From an uncultured Spartobacteria bacterium (lineage in GTDB: Bacteria; Verrucomicrobiota; Verrucomicrobiia; Chthoniobacterales; JAATET01): a DNA stretch of 11,103 nt. The position numbers were made by a program, and so were the translations under genes. Every line of letters begins with the position of its first letter. Positions within the stretch are counted from its first letter, which is position 1. The stretch lies in contig CALGTD010000128.1 in NCBI GenBank assembly GCA_937901895.1, positions 1 to 11,103 of the forward strand. Reading direction: 5' to 3'. Positions 1-6,001 of this stretch are shown here, one piece after another. The notes below the pieces were generated by a model. The model ran no database searches and was not told the origin of the DNA. It worked only from the letters and a program-made list of their open reading frames with translations.

Positions 1-181
1 GGTAGGCGAAGCGGATGACGCCGATGAGATTCTCACCGCGGCAGGTGGCCTGGTAACTGCCGTCGATGCCGCTCTGGAGCGGCGAAAGGTTGGTGAAGGG
101 AGGGGGGCCGCCGAAGGATCCGGCATGCGCAAGAGCGGCCGATGCCAGAACGGCGGACGTAAAAAGGGCGGGGAGTTTCAT
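1..181 (-). CDS. Exported protein of unknown function, N-terminal part (cut by window edge)
   Basis: Sixty codons are open from an ATG at 181 to the left edge, and the rest lies outside. The N-terminus MKLPALFTSAVLASAALAHA is a clear signal peptide: Lys2, a hydrophobic core to about residue 17, and an AHA-type signal peptidase I site near residue 20. The mature part begins with a Gly/Pro-rich stretch (GSFGGPPPF) followed by SPLQSGIDGSYQATCRG, so the product should be periplasmic or outer-membrane-associated. A CAGG stretch lies 8 bases before the ATG as a possible ribosome binding site. I have a general memory of similar short exported proteins from Verrucomicrobiota, but no function can be assigned. 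The gene is divergent from the beta-helix gene at 377. Confidence 0.75.
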   Translation of the reverse strand, partial: MKLPALFTSAVLASAALAHAGSFGGPPPFTNLSPLQSGIDGSYQATCRGENLIGVIRFAY

Positions 182-376
182 GAGTGACGCCTGCGGAAAT
201 TTCATTCTATGCGCGGGGGGTCAAGAGAATTGAGATCGCCCAACGAATTGCTAGCCAACGTTCCATGTTGCTCATTTTCACAATAGTGAGAAGCACCCCG
301 GACAGTTGCCTTTCCTTGCGGGAGACGGTGCGAACGGCATTTCGCGGTTTCCGGAAATCCTGCGATCGTAAGAGCG
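182..376. promoter_or_regulatory. Divergent intergenic region with a small hairpin
   Basis: This 195-base spacer separates two exported-protein genes that point away from each other, so both promoters should lie here. An AT-rich core around 240-290 contains a hairpin-forming dyad at 275-292: TTTTCAC, loop AATA, GTGAGAA, seven pairs including one T-G. I could not find convincing -35/-10 pairs on either strand. The role of the dyad (operator or incidental) is unknown. Confidence 0.35.
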
Positions 377-1348
377 GTGACCGTTCGACTTTCGCTTCTC
401 GTCCTCGGCACCGTTGCCTGCATTCACGCCGAAACCGTCCGCGTGGAATCGGATGCCGACCTCGCACACGCGGCAGCACTTGCGGCAGACTCCTGCGGCG
501 AGGGCCGCTTGCGAATCGATCTGGCCGGGAGGGAGTTCGTGCTGCCGGACACGTTCCGCATCCTGCGCTCGAATGTCCATCTCCGGGGGACGAAGGGCAC
601 TCGGTTTGTGCTTGCGGATGGTGTGGAAAAGCCGGTGATCGCGATTGGCGTGCAGGACGAGGTGCCACGGGAGGAACAACGGATTCGTCGCATCCGAGTT
701 TCCAACATCGAGATCGATGGCAATAAAAGCGGCCAGTCGTCCGAAACCGGACGCGAACAACCGTGGATTCGCAACAACGGCATCGACGTCCGGATGACGA
801 GCGACCTCGTGGTCGAGAAGGTCAGGTCAAACCGGAATCGATCAGGCGGGCTGGTGATCAGCTGGAAGTCCCGCGATGTGGTCGTGCGTGATTCCGCATT
901 CGATGACAATTTTTTCGACGGCGTTGCCTACTACGACAGCCGGAATGTCCGGACGATCAACTGCTCGATGACCGGCAACGACAGCGCGGGAATCAGTCTG
1001 GACAACGATTTCGCGGACAGCGTGTTTACGCGCTGCCGCCTCGTGGGCAACGGCGATGTCGGCATCTTTGCACGCCATTCCCACGCCCTGCGATTCGATC
1101 GGTGCGCCATCGAGGGATCAGGTGATTGGGGCGCGTTTCTTGCTCACGACGATTCGAATCTGGGCGTTCACGACATCCGATTCACGCACTGCACCTTCGT
1201 GCACAACGACGGTGGGATCCGGCTGGCCTCCGTCTCGGAGGAGCAATCTTCAGGGGTCCAAATCCGCGCGTGTGTCTTTCAAGGCAACGGGCCGCGTCCC
1301 GACGTGGACAGCGCCGGTTCACGGGTGCAGGTCATCCCGGCCCGATGA
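377..1348 (+). CDS. Exported right-handed parallel beta-helix protein
   Basis: The 323-residue protein starts at GTG 377. Residues 1-18 (MTVRLSLLVLGTVACIHA) form a signal peptide with cleavage expected after Ala18. From about residue 105 the chain shows repeating coils of 23-29 residues typical of the pectate-lyase-like beta-helix fold (PbH1 repeats). The coils have hydrophobic alternation, Asn and Gly at turns (NGDVGIF, NDSAGISL, NDGGIRL), and a Cys near the start of five successive coils (C196, C220, C243, C272, C299). Such folds are used by polysaccharide lyases, hydrolases and surface proteins. No catalytic residues can be assigned from sequence alone, so the enzymatic role is open. The gene stands alone, and its stop lies five bases from the stop of the convergent cupin gene. 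An SD-like AAGAG sits just upstream of the GTG, which is weak support for the start. Confidence 0.85.
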   Translation: MTVRLSLLVLGTVACIHAETVRVESDADLAHAAALAADSCGEGRLRIDLAGREFVLPDTFRILRSNVHLRGTKGTRFVLADGVEKPVIAIGVQDEVPREEQRIRRIRVSNIEIDGNKSGQSSETGREQPWIRNNGIDVRMTSDLVVEKVRSNRNRSGGLVISWKSRDVVVRDSAFDDNFFDGVAYYDSRNVRTINCSMTGNDSAGISLDNDFADSVFTRCRLVGNGDVGIFARHSHALRFDRCAIEGSGDWGAFLAHDDSNLGVHDIRFTHCTFVHNDGGIRLASVSEEQSSGVQIRACVFQGNGPRPDVDSAGSRVQVIPAR

Positions 1349-1353
1349 GCGTG

Positions 1354-1707
1354 TCACTCAAAGTAGGTGTCCTCGTGCGCGTAGGGCGGGGCGCAGCAGC
1401 AGAGAAACACGAGGTCGGTCGTGGCGCTGATTTGATGCCACGCTCCCGGGGGAATCAGAATCGCGTCCCCCGGGGCGACCTGGCGTTCGACGCCATCGAT
1501 TTCCATGACTCCGGTCCCTTCGAGCAGGAAATAGAATTCCTCGGAAAGCTTGTGGTAATGGCGGTCCGTGCGTCTGCCGGCGGGAACGCGGGCCTCCGCG
1601 AGACTTTGGTTTTGCACGGGGGCGTTCGTCCGGTCGAGGATGCTGCGAATGGTCGAGCCATCCTTCGTGGTGAACGGTTTTTGGCTGGCGAGGCTTTGAA
1701 CGATCAT
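1354..1707 (-). CDS. Small single-domain cupin protein
   Basis: The 117-residue protein carries both cupin motifs almost ideally. Motif 1 is G44-x5-H50-x-H52-x4-E57-x6-G64 (HYHKLSEEFYFLLEG). Motif 2 is G80-x5-P86-x-G88-x2-H91 (GDAILIPPGAWH). The expected metal ligands H50, H52, E57 and H91 are all present, so a metal-binding beta-barrel is likely. There is no signal peptide, so the protein is cytoplasmic. Proteins of this size range from dioxygenases and isomerases to sugar-binding sensors, and the substrate cannot be told. The C-terminus has an unusual CCC run (103-105). The ATG at 1707 is not preceded by a visible Shine-Dalgarno. The gene is divergent from the dehydrogenase at 1722 with only 14 bases between the starts. 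Confidence 0.9.
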   Translation of the reverse strand: MIVQSLASQKPFTTKDGSTIRSILDRTNAPVQNQSLAEARVPAGRRTDRHYHKLSEEFYFLLEGTGVMEIDGVERQVAPGDAILIPPGAWHQISATTDLVFLCCCAPPYAHEDTYFE

Positions 1708-1708
1708 C

Positions 1709-1713
1709 GAGAG
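1709..1713 (+). promoter_or_regulatory. Ribosome binding site of the SDR gene
   Basis: GAGAG lies 8 bases before ATG 1722. An in-frame GTG at 1713 would overlap this site, so it supports ATG 1722 as the start of the dehydrogenase. Confidence 0.45.
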
Positions 1714-1721
1714 TGCAGCGT

Positions 1722-2534
1722 ATGAGGTTTTTCGAGGGATGCACAGCGCTCGTCACGGGAGCATCAGCCGGGCTGGGGGCGGAATTCGCCCGGCAGCTTG
1801 CACCGGTCGCGCACACGCTCGTCCTGGTTGCACGCCGAAACGACCGACTCGAGGCGCTTCGGGCGGAGTTCGCGGAAAAGTTTCCGCAGCTTTCCGTGTT
1901 CATCTATGCGGTGGACCTCGCGGACGAGGCGGCGCGCGGCAACTTCGTGAAATGGCTGCACGACCACGACATCCGCATCGACTTTCTCATCAACAACGCC
2001 GGGCTGGGGGATCATGGCCCGTTCGAATCGAGCGATTGGAAGCAGGTGCGCGCGATGCTGGATGTGAACATCGGGGCGCTCACGCACCTCACACATCTGC
2101 TTCTGCCGATGCTGCGATCGGCAGGGCGGGCCGCCATTTTGAATGTAAGTTCCGTCGCGAGCTTTTTCCCGCTGCCCGACATGGCGGTCTATGCCGCCAC
2201 GAAAGCCTATGCCACCAGTTTCTCCGAAGCCCTCCGGATCGAGCTGCGGGGCACCGGCATCTCCGTGACCGCCGTCTGCCCGGGTCCTGTGCCAACGGAA
2301 TTCTTTGGGATTGCGACACGCCCGGGGGACGAGCATAACGCCCCGCACTACGAAACGATGCCGGCATTTCGCGTGGAGGCCGCCGAGGCCGTCCGCACCG
2401 CGCTCGAAGCGGTCGCGGGGGACCGGGCACGGGTCATTCCCGGACTCCTGCTCGCCGTGGCGGTTTCGGTTGCCTGTGTTGTGCCGTTTTTCATCGTCCG
2501 GCAGGCTCTCCAGATCGGCCGTGCGCGAAAGTGA
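1722..2534 (+). CDS. Short-chain dehydrogenase/reductase, DltE/YqjQ-like, with C-terminal hydrophobic tail
   Basis: The 270-residue classical SDR has a Rossmann-fold cofactor motif TGASAGLG at residues 12-19, NNAG at 91-94, and a catalytic set of Asn116, Ser144, Tyr157 and Lys161 (YAATK), followed by PGPV at 187-190. ARR at 37-39 after the second strand suggests NADP(H) preference. After RVIPG (237-241) comes a hydrophobic stretch of about 20 residues ending in a basic tail (GRARK). It could anchor the enzyme to the inner membrane, as seen in the COG0300 (DltE) group. The substrate is unknown. The ATG at 1722 is preferred over GTG 1713 because of the GAGAG site and because the N-terminus then starts just before the first beta strand. 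The polyprenyl synthase starts 21 bases downstream, so the two genes may share a transcript. Confidence 0.92.
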   Translation: MRFFEGCTALVTGASAGLGAEFARQLAPVAHTLVLVARRNDRLEALRAEFAEKFPQLSVFIYAVDLADEAARGNFVKWLHDHDIRIDFLINNAGLGDHGPFESSDWKQVRAMLDVNIGALTHLTHLLLPMLRSAGRAAILNVSSVASFFPLPDMAVYAATKAYATSFSEALRIELRGTGISVTAVCPGPVPTEFFGIATRPGDEHNAPHYETMPAFRVEAAEAVRTALEAVAGDRARVIPGLLLAVAVSVACVVPFFIVRQALQIGRARK

Positions 2535-2555
2535 TCATGCAAAAACGCCGTTGTT

Positions 2556-3611
2556 GTGCCGGACGAAAATTCCAAGCAAAGTGAGTTTGTGAAAAATTTC
2601 ACAAGAAAACAGGCGATTCGACCGGACGCCTCGGAGGCATTCAGGCAGACGTTCGAGCTGATCAACCCGCACCTCTACAGCGTGGAGGAGCGGATTCGCC
2701 AGCAGGCGCGGGCATTCGATCCCGCGGTGGAGGGTTACGCAGCCTATGCGATGAACTCGGGTGGCAAGCGGCTGCGGCCGGCCCTTGCGTTGCTCTCAGG
2801 CGGAGCCACGGGCAGCATCACATCCGGACACGTTGATCTCGCGGTGATCCTGGAACTCGTCCACATCGCGACGCTCGTCCATGACGACATCATGGATGGA
2901 GCGGAAACCCGCCGCGATCAACCGACGGTGAACGCAAAGTGGGGCAACTCGCTCAGTGTGCTCCTCGGCGATTGCCTCTTCGCGCATGCGCTCAGCCTGT
3001 CCACGCATTTTACGAACAACGAGATCTGCCGGATCATCGCGGACTCCGCAGCCGCGGTCTGCGCGGGAGAGATCCTGCAGACCCAGCGCCGCTTCGATCT
3101 CAAGCTCACGACGACCGACTACTACAAGATCGTCGAAATGAAGACCGCGTCGCTGTTTTCCACCGCATGCGAGCTCGGGGCCTTCATCAGCGAAGCCGGT
3201 CCCGTGGTCATCGGTGCCCTCAAGACCTACGGAACGAAACTCGGCATCGCCTACCAGATTTACGACGATTTGCTCGATATCGCCGGCGACGAGGAAACCG
3301 CGGGCAAGACGCTCGGAACCGACCTCCAGAAAGGGAAGCTCACGCTGCCCGTCCTGCTGTTGCTCCAGTCGCGTGACGAGAAGCGTCGGGAGCGGGCGAG
3401 GGAGTTGATCCTTCACGAGAATGCGTCCGGGCACGACGAGCTGGCGGAACTGCTGATCTCCGGCGGTGCCATGAAAGCCGCGACCGATACGGCTCGCAGG
3501 ATTGTTGCCGAGGCGCGCGCCGCGCTGGATCCGGTGCCGGTGAATCGTTACCAGAAGGGCCTCATTTCCGTGGCCCAGCACCTCGACGAGACGCTGGCGC
3601 AGTTTGCCTGA
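2556..3611 (+). CDS. Polyprenyl diphosphate synthase (trans-isoprenyl synthase, long-chain type)
   Basis: The 351-residue enzyme adds isopentenyl diphosphate units to an allylic diphosphate. It is of the octaprenyl/heptaprenyl (IspB) type that makes quinone side chains. Both aspartate-rich motifs are intact: DDIMD at residues 110-114 and DDLLD at 237-241, which bind Mg2+ and diphosphate. GGKRLRPAL near residue 70 and GTDLQKGKLTLP after the second motif are further family signatures. The residue five before the first motif is Ala (HIATLVHDD), without a bulky stop residue, consistent with a long chain; exact length is inferred. The start is uncertain. GTG 2556 has no Shine-Dalgarno, and an in-frame GTG at 2589 would give 340 residues and keep the whole family domain. 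It probably lies in one operon with the dehydrogenase 21 bases upstream. Confidence 0.93.
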   Translation: MPDENSKQSEFVKNFTRKQAIRPDASEAFRQTFELINPHLYSVEERIRQQARAFDPAVEGYAAYAMNSGGKRLRPALALLSGGATGSITSGHVDLAVILELVHIATLVHDDIMDGAETRRDQPTVNAKWGNSLSVLLGDCLFAHALSLSTHFTNNEICRIIADSAAAVCAGEILQTQRRFDLKLTTTDYYKIVEMKTASLFSTACELGAFISEAGPVVIGALKTYGTKLGIAYQIYDDLLDIAGDEETAGKTLGTDLQKGKLTLPVLLLLQSRDEKRRERARELILHENASGHDELAELLISGGAMKAATDTARRIVAEARAALDPVPVNRYQKGLISVAQHLDETLAQFA

Positions 3612-3622
3612 CGGCGCACCTT

Positions 3623-3634
3623 TCCCTCGAGGGA
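3623..3634. repeat. Perfect 12-base palindrome downstream of the prenyl synthase
   Basis: TCCCTCGAGGGA begins 11 bases after the synthase stop and is followed by CTTTTC on the plus strand. As RNA it could fold only a four-pair stem with a TCGA loop, so it would be a weak terminator at best. A protein-binding site is the alternative. Confidence 0.3.
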
Positions 3635-3674
3635 CTTTTCGACAACGAGATCCGACGTCAGACGGCGAGGGGAT

Positions 3675-3686
3675 ACCGATATCGGT
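3675..3686. repeat. Second perfect 12-base palindrome
   Basis: ACCGATATCGGT is a perfect palindrome whose centre lies 52 bases from that of the first one, close to five helical turns. It could be an operator half of a paired site or chance. No regulator is encoded nearby. Confidence 0.3.
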
Positions 3687-3878
3687 TTGAAGTTCCCGCG
3701 CGGATCGCCGCCGGACAGGCGCGTGCTCAGTGGGGGCTATCTACGAAGAAGATGCCGTGGGTCGGCTGGAGGGATGTGCGATGGACTTACGAATCGCGCT
3801 CTCTGTTCCGTGTGCGAAGCCGCGGGCGTTTGCCGCGTTTGCCATATGCACCCCCGCACGGACTGGAGAGAGACTCCA

Positions 3879-3899
3879 CCGGGATCCACACGATCCCGG
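3879..3899 (-). terminator. Hairpin downstream of the minus-strand ffh/rpsP/khpA row
   Basis: A perfect eight-pair stem (CCGGGATC / GATCCCGG) with a five-base loop CACAC begins 19 bases after the stop of the last minus-strand gene. On the minus strand it is followed by TGGAGTCTCTCTCC, which is pyrimidine-rich but lacks a true U-tract. It may be a weak or Rho-assisted terminator. It could also slow transcripts arriving from the prenyl synthase on the other strand. Confidence 0.4.
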
Positions 3900-3918
3900 C
3901 GTGCGTTGGGGAACCGGT

Positions 3919-4062
3919 TCAGTGACCGACGTTCTGAGTCTCCGCGTGGCTGTCGCCGTGTCCGTGTCCGGCTTCGGAAAGGGTGTCCTTGGAATGCATT
4001 TCGCAAGCCGGGGAGACGAGGCAGACCACTGCGGCGCCGAGAAGAAGAAGGAGCTTTTTCAT
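3919..4062 (-). CDS. Small exported His-rich peptide or lipoprotein (47 aa)
   Basis: This short reading frame starts with ATG overlapping the khpA stop as ATGA and ends at TGA 3919-3921. The N-terminus MKKLLLLLGAAVVCLVSPAC is a textbook signal sequence: two Lys, then a hydrophobic core of about 14 residues. Residues 17-20 (SPAC) allow either signal peptidase I cleavage after Ala19 or lipidation of Cys20; the lipobox is non-canonical. The mature part, about 27-28 residues, is polar and holds five His (H23, H33, H35, H39, H47) including GHGHGDSH, which suggests metal binding. I do not recognise a family. Support comes from the overlap with khpA, the signal peptide, and the hairpin placed just beyond its stop. 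The product should be in the periplasm or anchored to a membrane. Confidence 0.72.
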   Translation of the reverse strand: MKKLLLLLGAAVVCLVSPACEMHSKDTLSEAGHGHGDSHAETQNVGH

Positions 4063-4289
4063 TCGAGAATTTCGAGACCGACGCGGACGCCCTTTTTCTG
4101 GGCGGAGGCCTGGAGGAGGGTGCGCAGGGCCTGGATGGTGTGGCCGCCCTTGCCAATCACCTTTGGCAGGTCGGTCTGGCGCATCGCCAGGTAATAAATG
4201 GTGCGATCCCCTTCGATGGAATGCGTGACGACGAGCTCATCGGGATATTCGATGAGTCGTCCGACCACGTAATGCAGGAATTCCTCCAC
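4059..4289 (-). CDS. khpA: KH-domain RNA-binding protein KhpA (YlqC family)
   Basis: The 76-residue protein consists of a single type II KH domain with the signature VIGKGGHTIQALRTLL; the GKGG loop is at residues 46-49. Length and layout match KhpA/YlqC, a small RNA chaperone-like protein that in other bacteria pairs with KhpB/Jag and affects cell division and RNA regulation. The N-terminus MEEFLHYVVGRLIEYPDEL is also typical. The start is GTG at 4289, 23 bases after the S16 stop, without a visible Shine-Dalgarno. Placement directly after rpsP is the common arrangement. The usual next genes rimM, trmD and rplS are absent, and a 47-codon exported peptide follows with an ATGA overlap. Confidence 0.93.
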   Translation of the reverse strand: MEEFLHYVVGRLIEYPDELVVTHSIEGDRTIYYLAMRQTDLPKVIGKGGHTIQALRTLLQASAQKKGVRVGLEILE

Positions 4290-4312
4290 CGCAGCAGGGG
4301 ATCGCGGCCGCG

Positions 4313-4570
4313 TCAGGCCGCCGCAGCTTGTTTCGAACGAGCCTTGTTGATGATGCTGCCGACGGTCTGGGAAGGCTTTGCACCCACTCCGAGCCAGTAG
4401 TCCGCACGCTCGAGCTGGAGAGAGTAGTTCTCGCCCTCCTTCTTCGGATCGTAGGAGCCGATGATCTCGATGAACTTGCCATCGCGTGCGCGGCGGCTGT
4501 CCGCCACCACGATCTTGTAAAACGGGTGATTCTTGGCGCCTTCGCGCTTGAGTCGAATCGCAACTGACAT
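4313..4570 (-). CDS. rpsP: 30S ribosomal protein S16
   Basis: The 85-residue protein has the hallmark start MSVAIRLKREGAKNHPFYKI, then VVADSRRARDGKFIEIIGSYDP and the RADYWLGVGAKPSQTV segment. These are the conserved S16 core, and the length is close to the E. coli protein. S16 binds 16S rRNA early in small-subunit assembly. The ATG at 4570 is preceded by a C/A-rich leader with no Shine-Dalgarno. It sits between ffh (55 bases upstream) and khpA (23 bases downstream). The ffh-rpsP neighbourhood is known from many bacteria and suggests co-expression of translation and targeting genes. The C-terminus ends in an AAAAA tail, which is common among S16 proteins. Confidence 0.98.
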   Translation of the reverse strand: MSVAIRLKREGAKNHPFYKIVVADSRRARDGKFIEIIGSYDPKKEGENYSLQLERADYWLGVGAKPSQTVGSIINKARSKQAAAA

Positions 4571-4600
4571 TGGTTGGTTGAGAGCTGAGTGTTGAGTTTT
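4571..4600 (-). promoter_or_regulatory. G-poor, C/A-rich leader of rpsP without a Shine-Dalgarno
   Basis: On the mRNA strand the 30 bases before the rpsP ATG contain a single G and consist mainly of CAAC and CTC repeats, ending CAACCAACCA. No anti-16S complementarity is visible. Such an unstructured leader would suit Shine-Dalgarno-independent initiation. Confidence 0.4.
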
Positions 4601-4625
4601 TAAAGGAAAGCGACGGCCTTGCGGC

Positions 4626-5957
4626 TTACTTCAATCCCGGAATTCCGGCCCGGCGGGCTTGGGCCATCATTTTCTTCAGGTTGCCCGTCTTCTTCATCAT
4701 CTTCCTCATCTGGCCGAACCTGAGAAGAAGATTGTTCACCTCGGTGACGGAGGTTCCGCTGCCGCGGGCGACCCGTTGCCGGCGACGCGCGTTCAGGATA
4801 TCCGGTCGCGCACGCTCGGCGGGGGTCATGGAGAGGATGATCGCCTCCACCCGTTTCAGTTGACCCTCGTCAATCGAGGAATCTTTCAGCTTATCCATGC
4901 CGGGAATCATGCCAAGCAGATTCTGAAGCGGTCCCATCCGCTTGATCATCTTGAACTGGTGGAGGAAGTCGTCGAGGTCGAAGCCGCCGCTCTGGAGCTT
5001 CTGTTGCATGCGCAGGGCATCCTCCTCGGTGATGGCTTCCGCCGCCTTCTCGACCAGGCTGACGACGTCACCCATGCCAAGAATCCGACCGGCGAGACGG
5101 TCGGGATGAAACGGCTCAAACTGATCCGGCTTCTCACCAACACCTGCAAACTTGATCGGCTGCTTCGTGATCTCCCGAAGGGAAAGCGCCGCGCCACCGC
5201 GCGCATCGCCGTCGAGTTTTGTGAGGATGATTCCCGTGAGACCGAGCGCCTCGTGAAAATGCTCGGCAACGGACACCGCCTGCTGGCCGGTCGCCGCGTC
5301 GCAGACGAGGAGCACCTCCTGAGGCTGGAGGAATTCCTTGAGCCGCTTGAGTTCCTGCACGAGCGGCTCGTCGATTTCCTGCCGGCCCGCAGTATCGAAA
5401 ATCTGGACATTGCCGCCGACCTCCTGGGCCCAGGCCAGTGCCTTTTTGGCAACGACCACCACGTCCTTCTCGGAAGGATCCGGCGTAAAGACGTTGACGT
5501 TGACCTGTCGGCCCAACGTCGCGAGCTGGTCGATGGCGGCGGGGCGAAGGAGGTCGCAGGCGATGAGGTTCGGCGTGCGTCCCTGCGTCTTCAGCCAGCG
5601 GGCGAGTTTCGCAGACGATGTGGTCTTACCCGCGCCGTTCAAGCCGACGACGAGAATGCGCGCAGGTTTTTCGAGATTCAGCGGCGCGGAATCGCCACCG
5701 AGCAGTTCGACGAGTTCGTCGTGGAAGATCTTGATGATCTGCTGACCGGGCGTGACGCTGCGCAGAACGTCCTCTCCAAGGGCCTTCTCCTTGACCCTGG
5801 CAATGAACGTTTTGGCAACCTGATAGTGAACATCGGCGTCGAGGAGGGCGAGGCGCACCTCGCGCAGGGCGTCGGTGATATTGGCCTCGGTGATGCGGCC
5901 ATGGCCGCGGAGGTCCTTGAAGACATCCTGCAGCTTGTCGGAAAGGCGGCTGAACAT
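4626..5957 (-). CDS. ffh: Signal recognition particle protein Ffh (SRP54)
   Basis: The 443-residue GTPase binds 4.5S RNA and signal sequences of nascent proteins and delivers them to the membrane receptor FtsY. The N domain occupies about residues 1-90. The G domain has the P-loop GLNGAGKT at 105-112 (first positions often GVQGSGKT in other bacteria), DTAGR at 188-192, TKLDG at 246-250 and the following DARGGAALS. The M domain from about residue 300 contains methionine-rich helices (MIKRMGPLQNLLGMIPGMDKL) and ends RRAGIPGLK. Length matches the family. The ATG at 5957 gives the standard start MFSRLSDKLQDVFKDLRG. It lies 43 bases after thiS and 55 bases before rpsP on the same strand. A long antisense frame over it is only a compositional shadow. 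Confidence 0.98.
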   Translation of the reverse strand: MFSRLSDKLQDVFKDLRGHGRITEANITDALREVRLALLDADVHYQVAKTFIARVKEKALGEDVLRSVTPGQQIIKIFHDELVELLGGDSAPLNLEKPARILVVGLNGAGKTTSSAKLARWLKTQGRTPNLIACDLLRPAAIDQLATLGRQVNVNVFTPDPSEKDVVVVAKKALAWAQEVGGNVQIFDTAGRQEIDEPLVQELKRLKEFLQPQEVLLVCDAATGQQAVSVAEHFHEALGLTGIILTKLDGDARGGAALSLREITKQPIKFAGVGEKPDQFEPFHPDRLAGRILGMGDVVSLVEKAAEAITEEDALRMQQKLQSGGFDLDDFLHQFKMIKRMGPLQNLLGMIPGMDKLKDSSIDEGQLKRVEAIILSMTPAERARPDILNARRRQRVARGSGTSVTEVNNLLLRFGQMRKMMKKTGNLKKMMAQARRAGIPGLK

Positions 5958-5971
5958 GACGGAAGACTACT

Positions 5972-6001
5972 GCGAATTTGGGAATGCGAAATGGAGAATG
6001 C
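5972..6001. repeat. Imperfect tandem repeat in the thiS-ffh spacer
   Basis: Two 16-base units, GCGAATTTGGGAATGC and GCGAAATGGAGAATGC, overlap by two bases and match at 13 of 16 positions. They fill most of the 43-base gap. On the mRNA strand this is a pyrimidine-rich leader ahead of ffh. The role is unknown; it may be simple-sequence filler. Confidence 0.4.

Larger units (their letters stand above)
3612..3918. other. Intergenic spacer between convergent operons
   Basis: This 307-base stretch lies between the ends of the prenyl synthase (plus) and the 47-codon gene (minus). It holds two perfect 12-base palindromes (3623-3634 and 3675-3686) and a hairpin (3879-3899), and no convincing gene. 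One plus-strand frame stays open from the synthase stop to 3921 without an ATG until 3752. Its Arg-rich composition and modest third-position GC make coding doubtful. Confidence 0.6.

Noticed and set aside
184..726. Plus-strand frame of 180 codons over the start of the beta-helix gene
   Set aside because: Arg-rich, without domain features, and overlapped by a frame with a clear signal peptide and beta-helix repeats.
3768..3869. Minus-strand 34-codon frame beginning MANAANARGFAHG in the 307-base spacer
   Set aside because: There is no signal, domain or coupling to a neighbour. It lies beyond the hairpin that seems to end the row, and such short frames are expected by chance.
3687..4400. Plus-strand frames at 3687-4400 and 3730-4194
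   Set aside because: Both run antisense through the His-rich mini-gene and khpA, and the longer one into rpsP. Their Arg/Gly/Cys-rich or mixed translations match no family I know.
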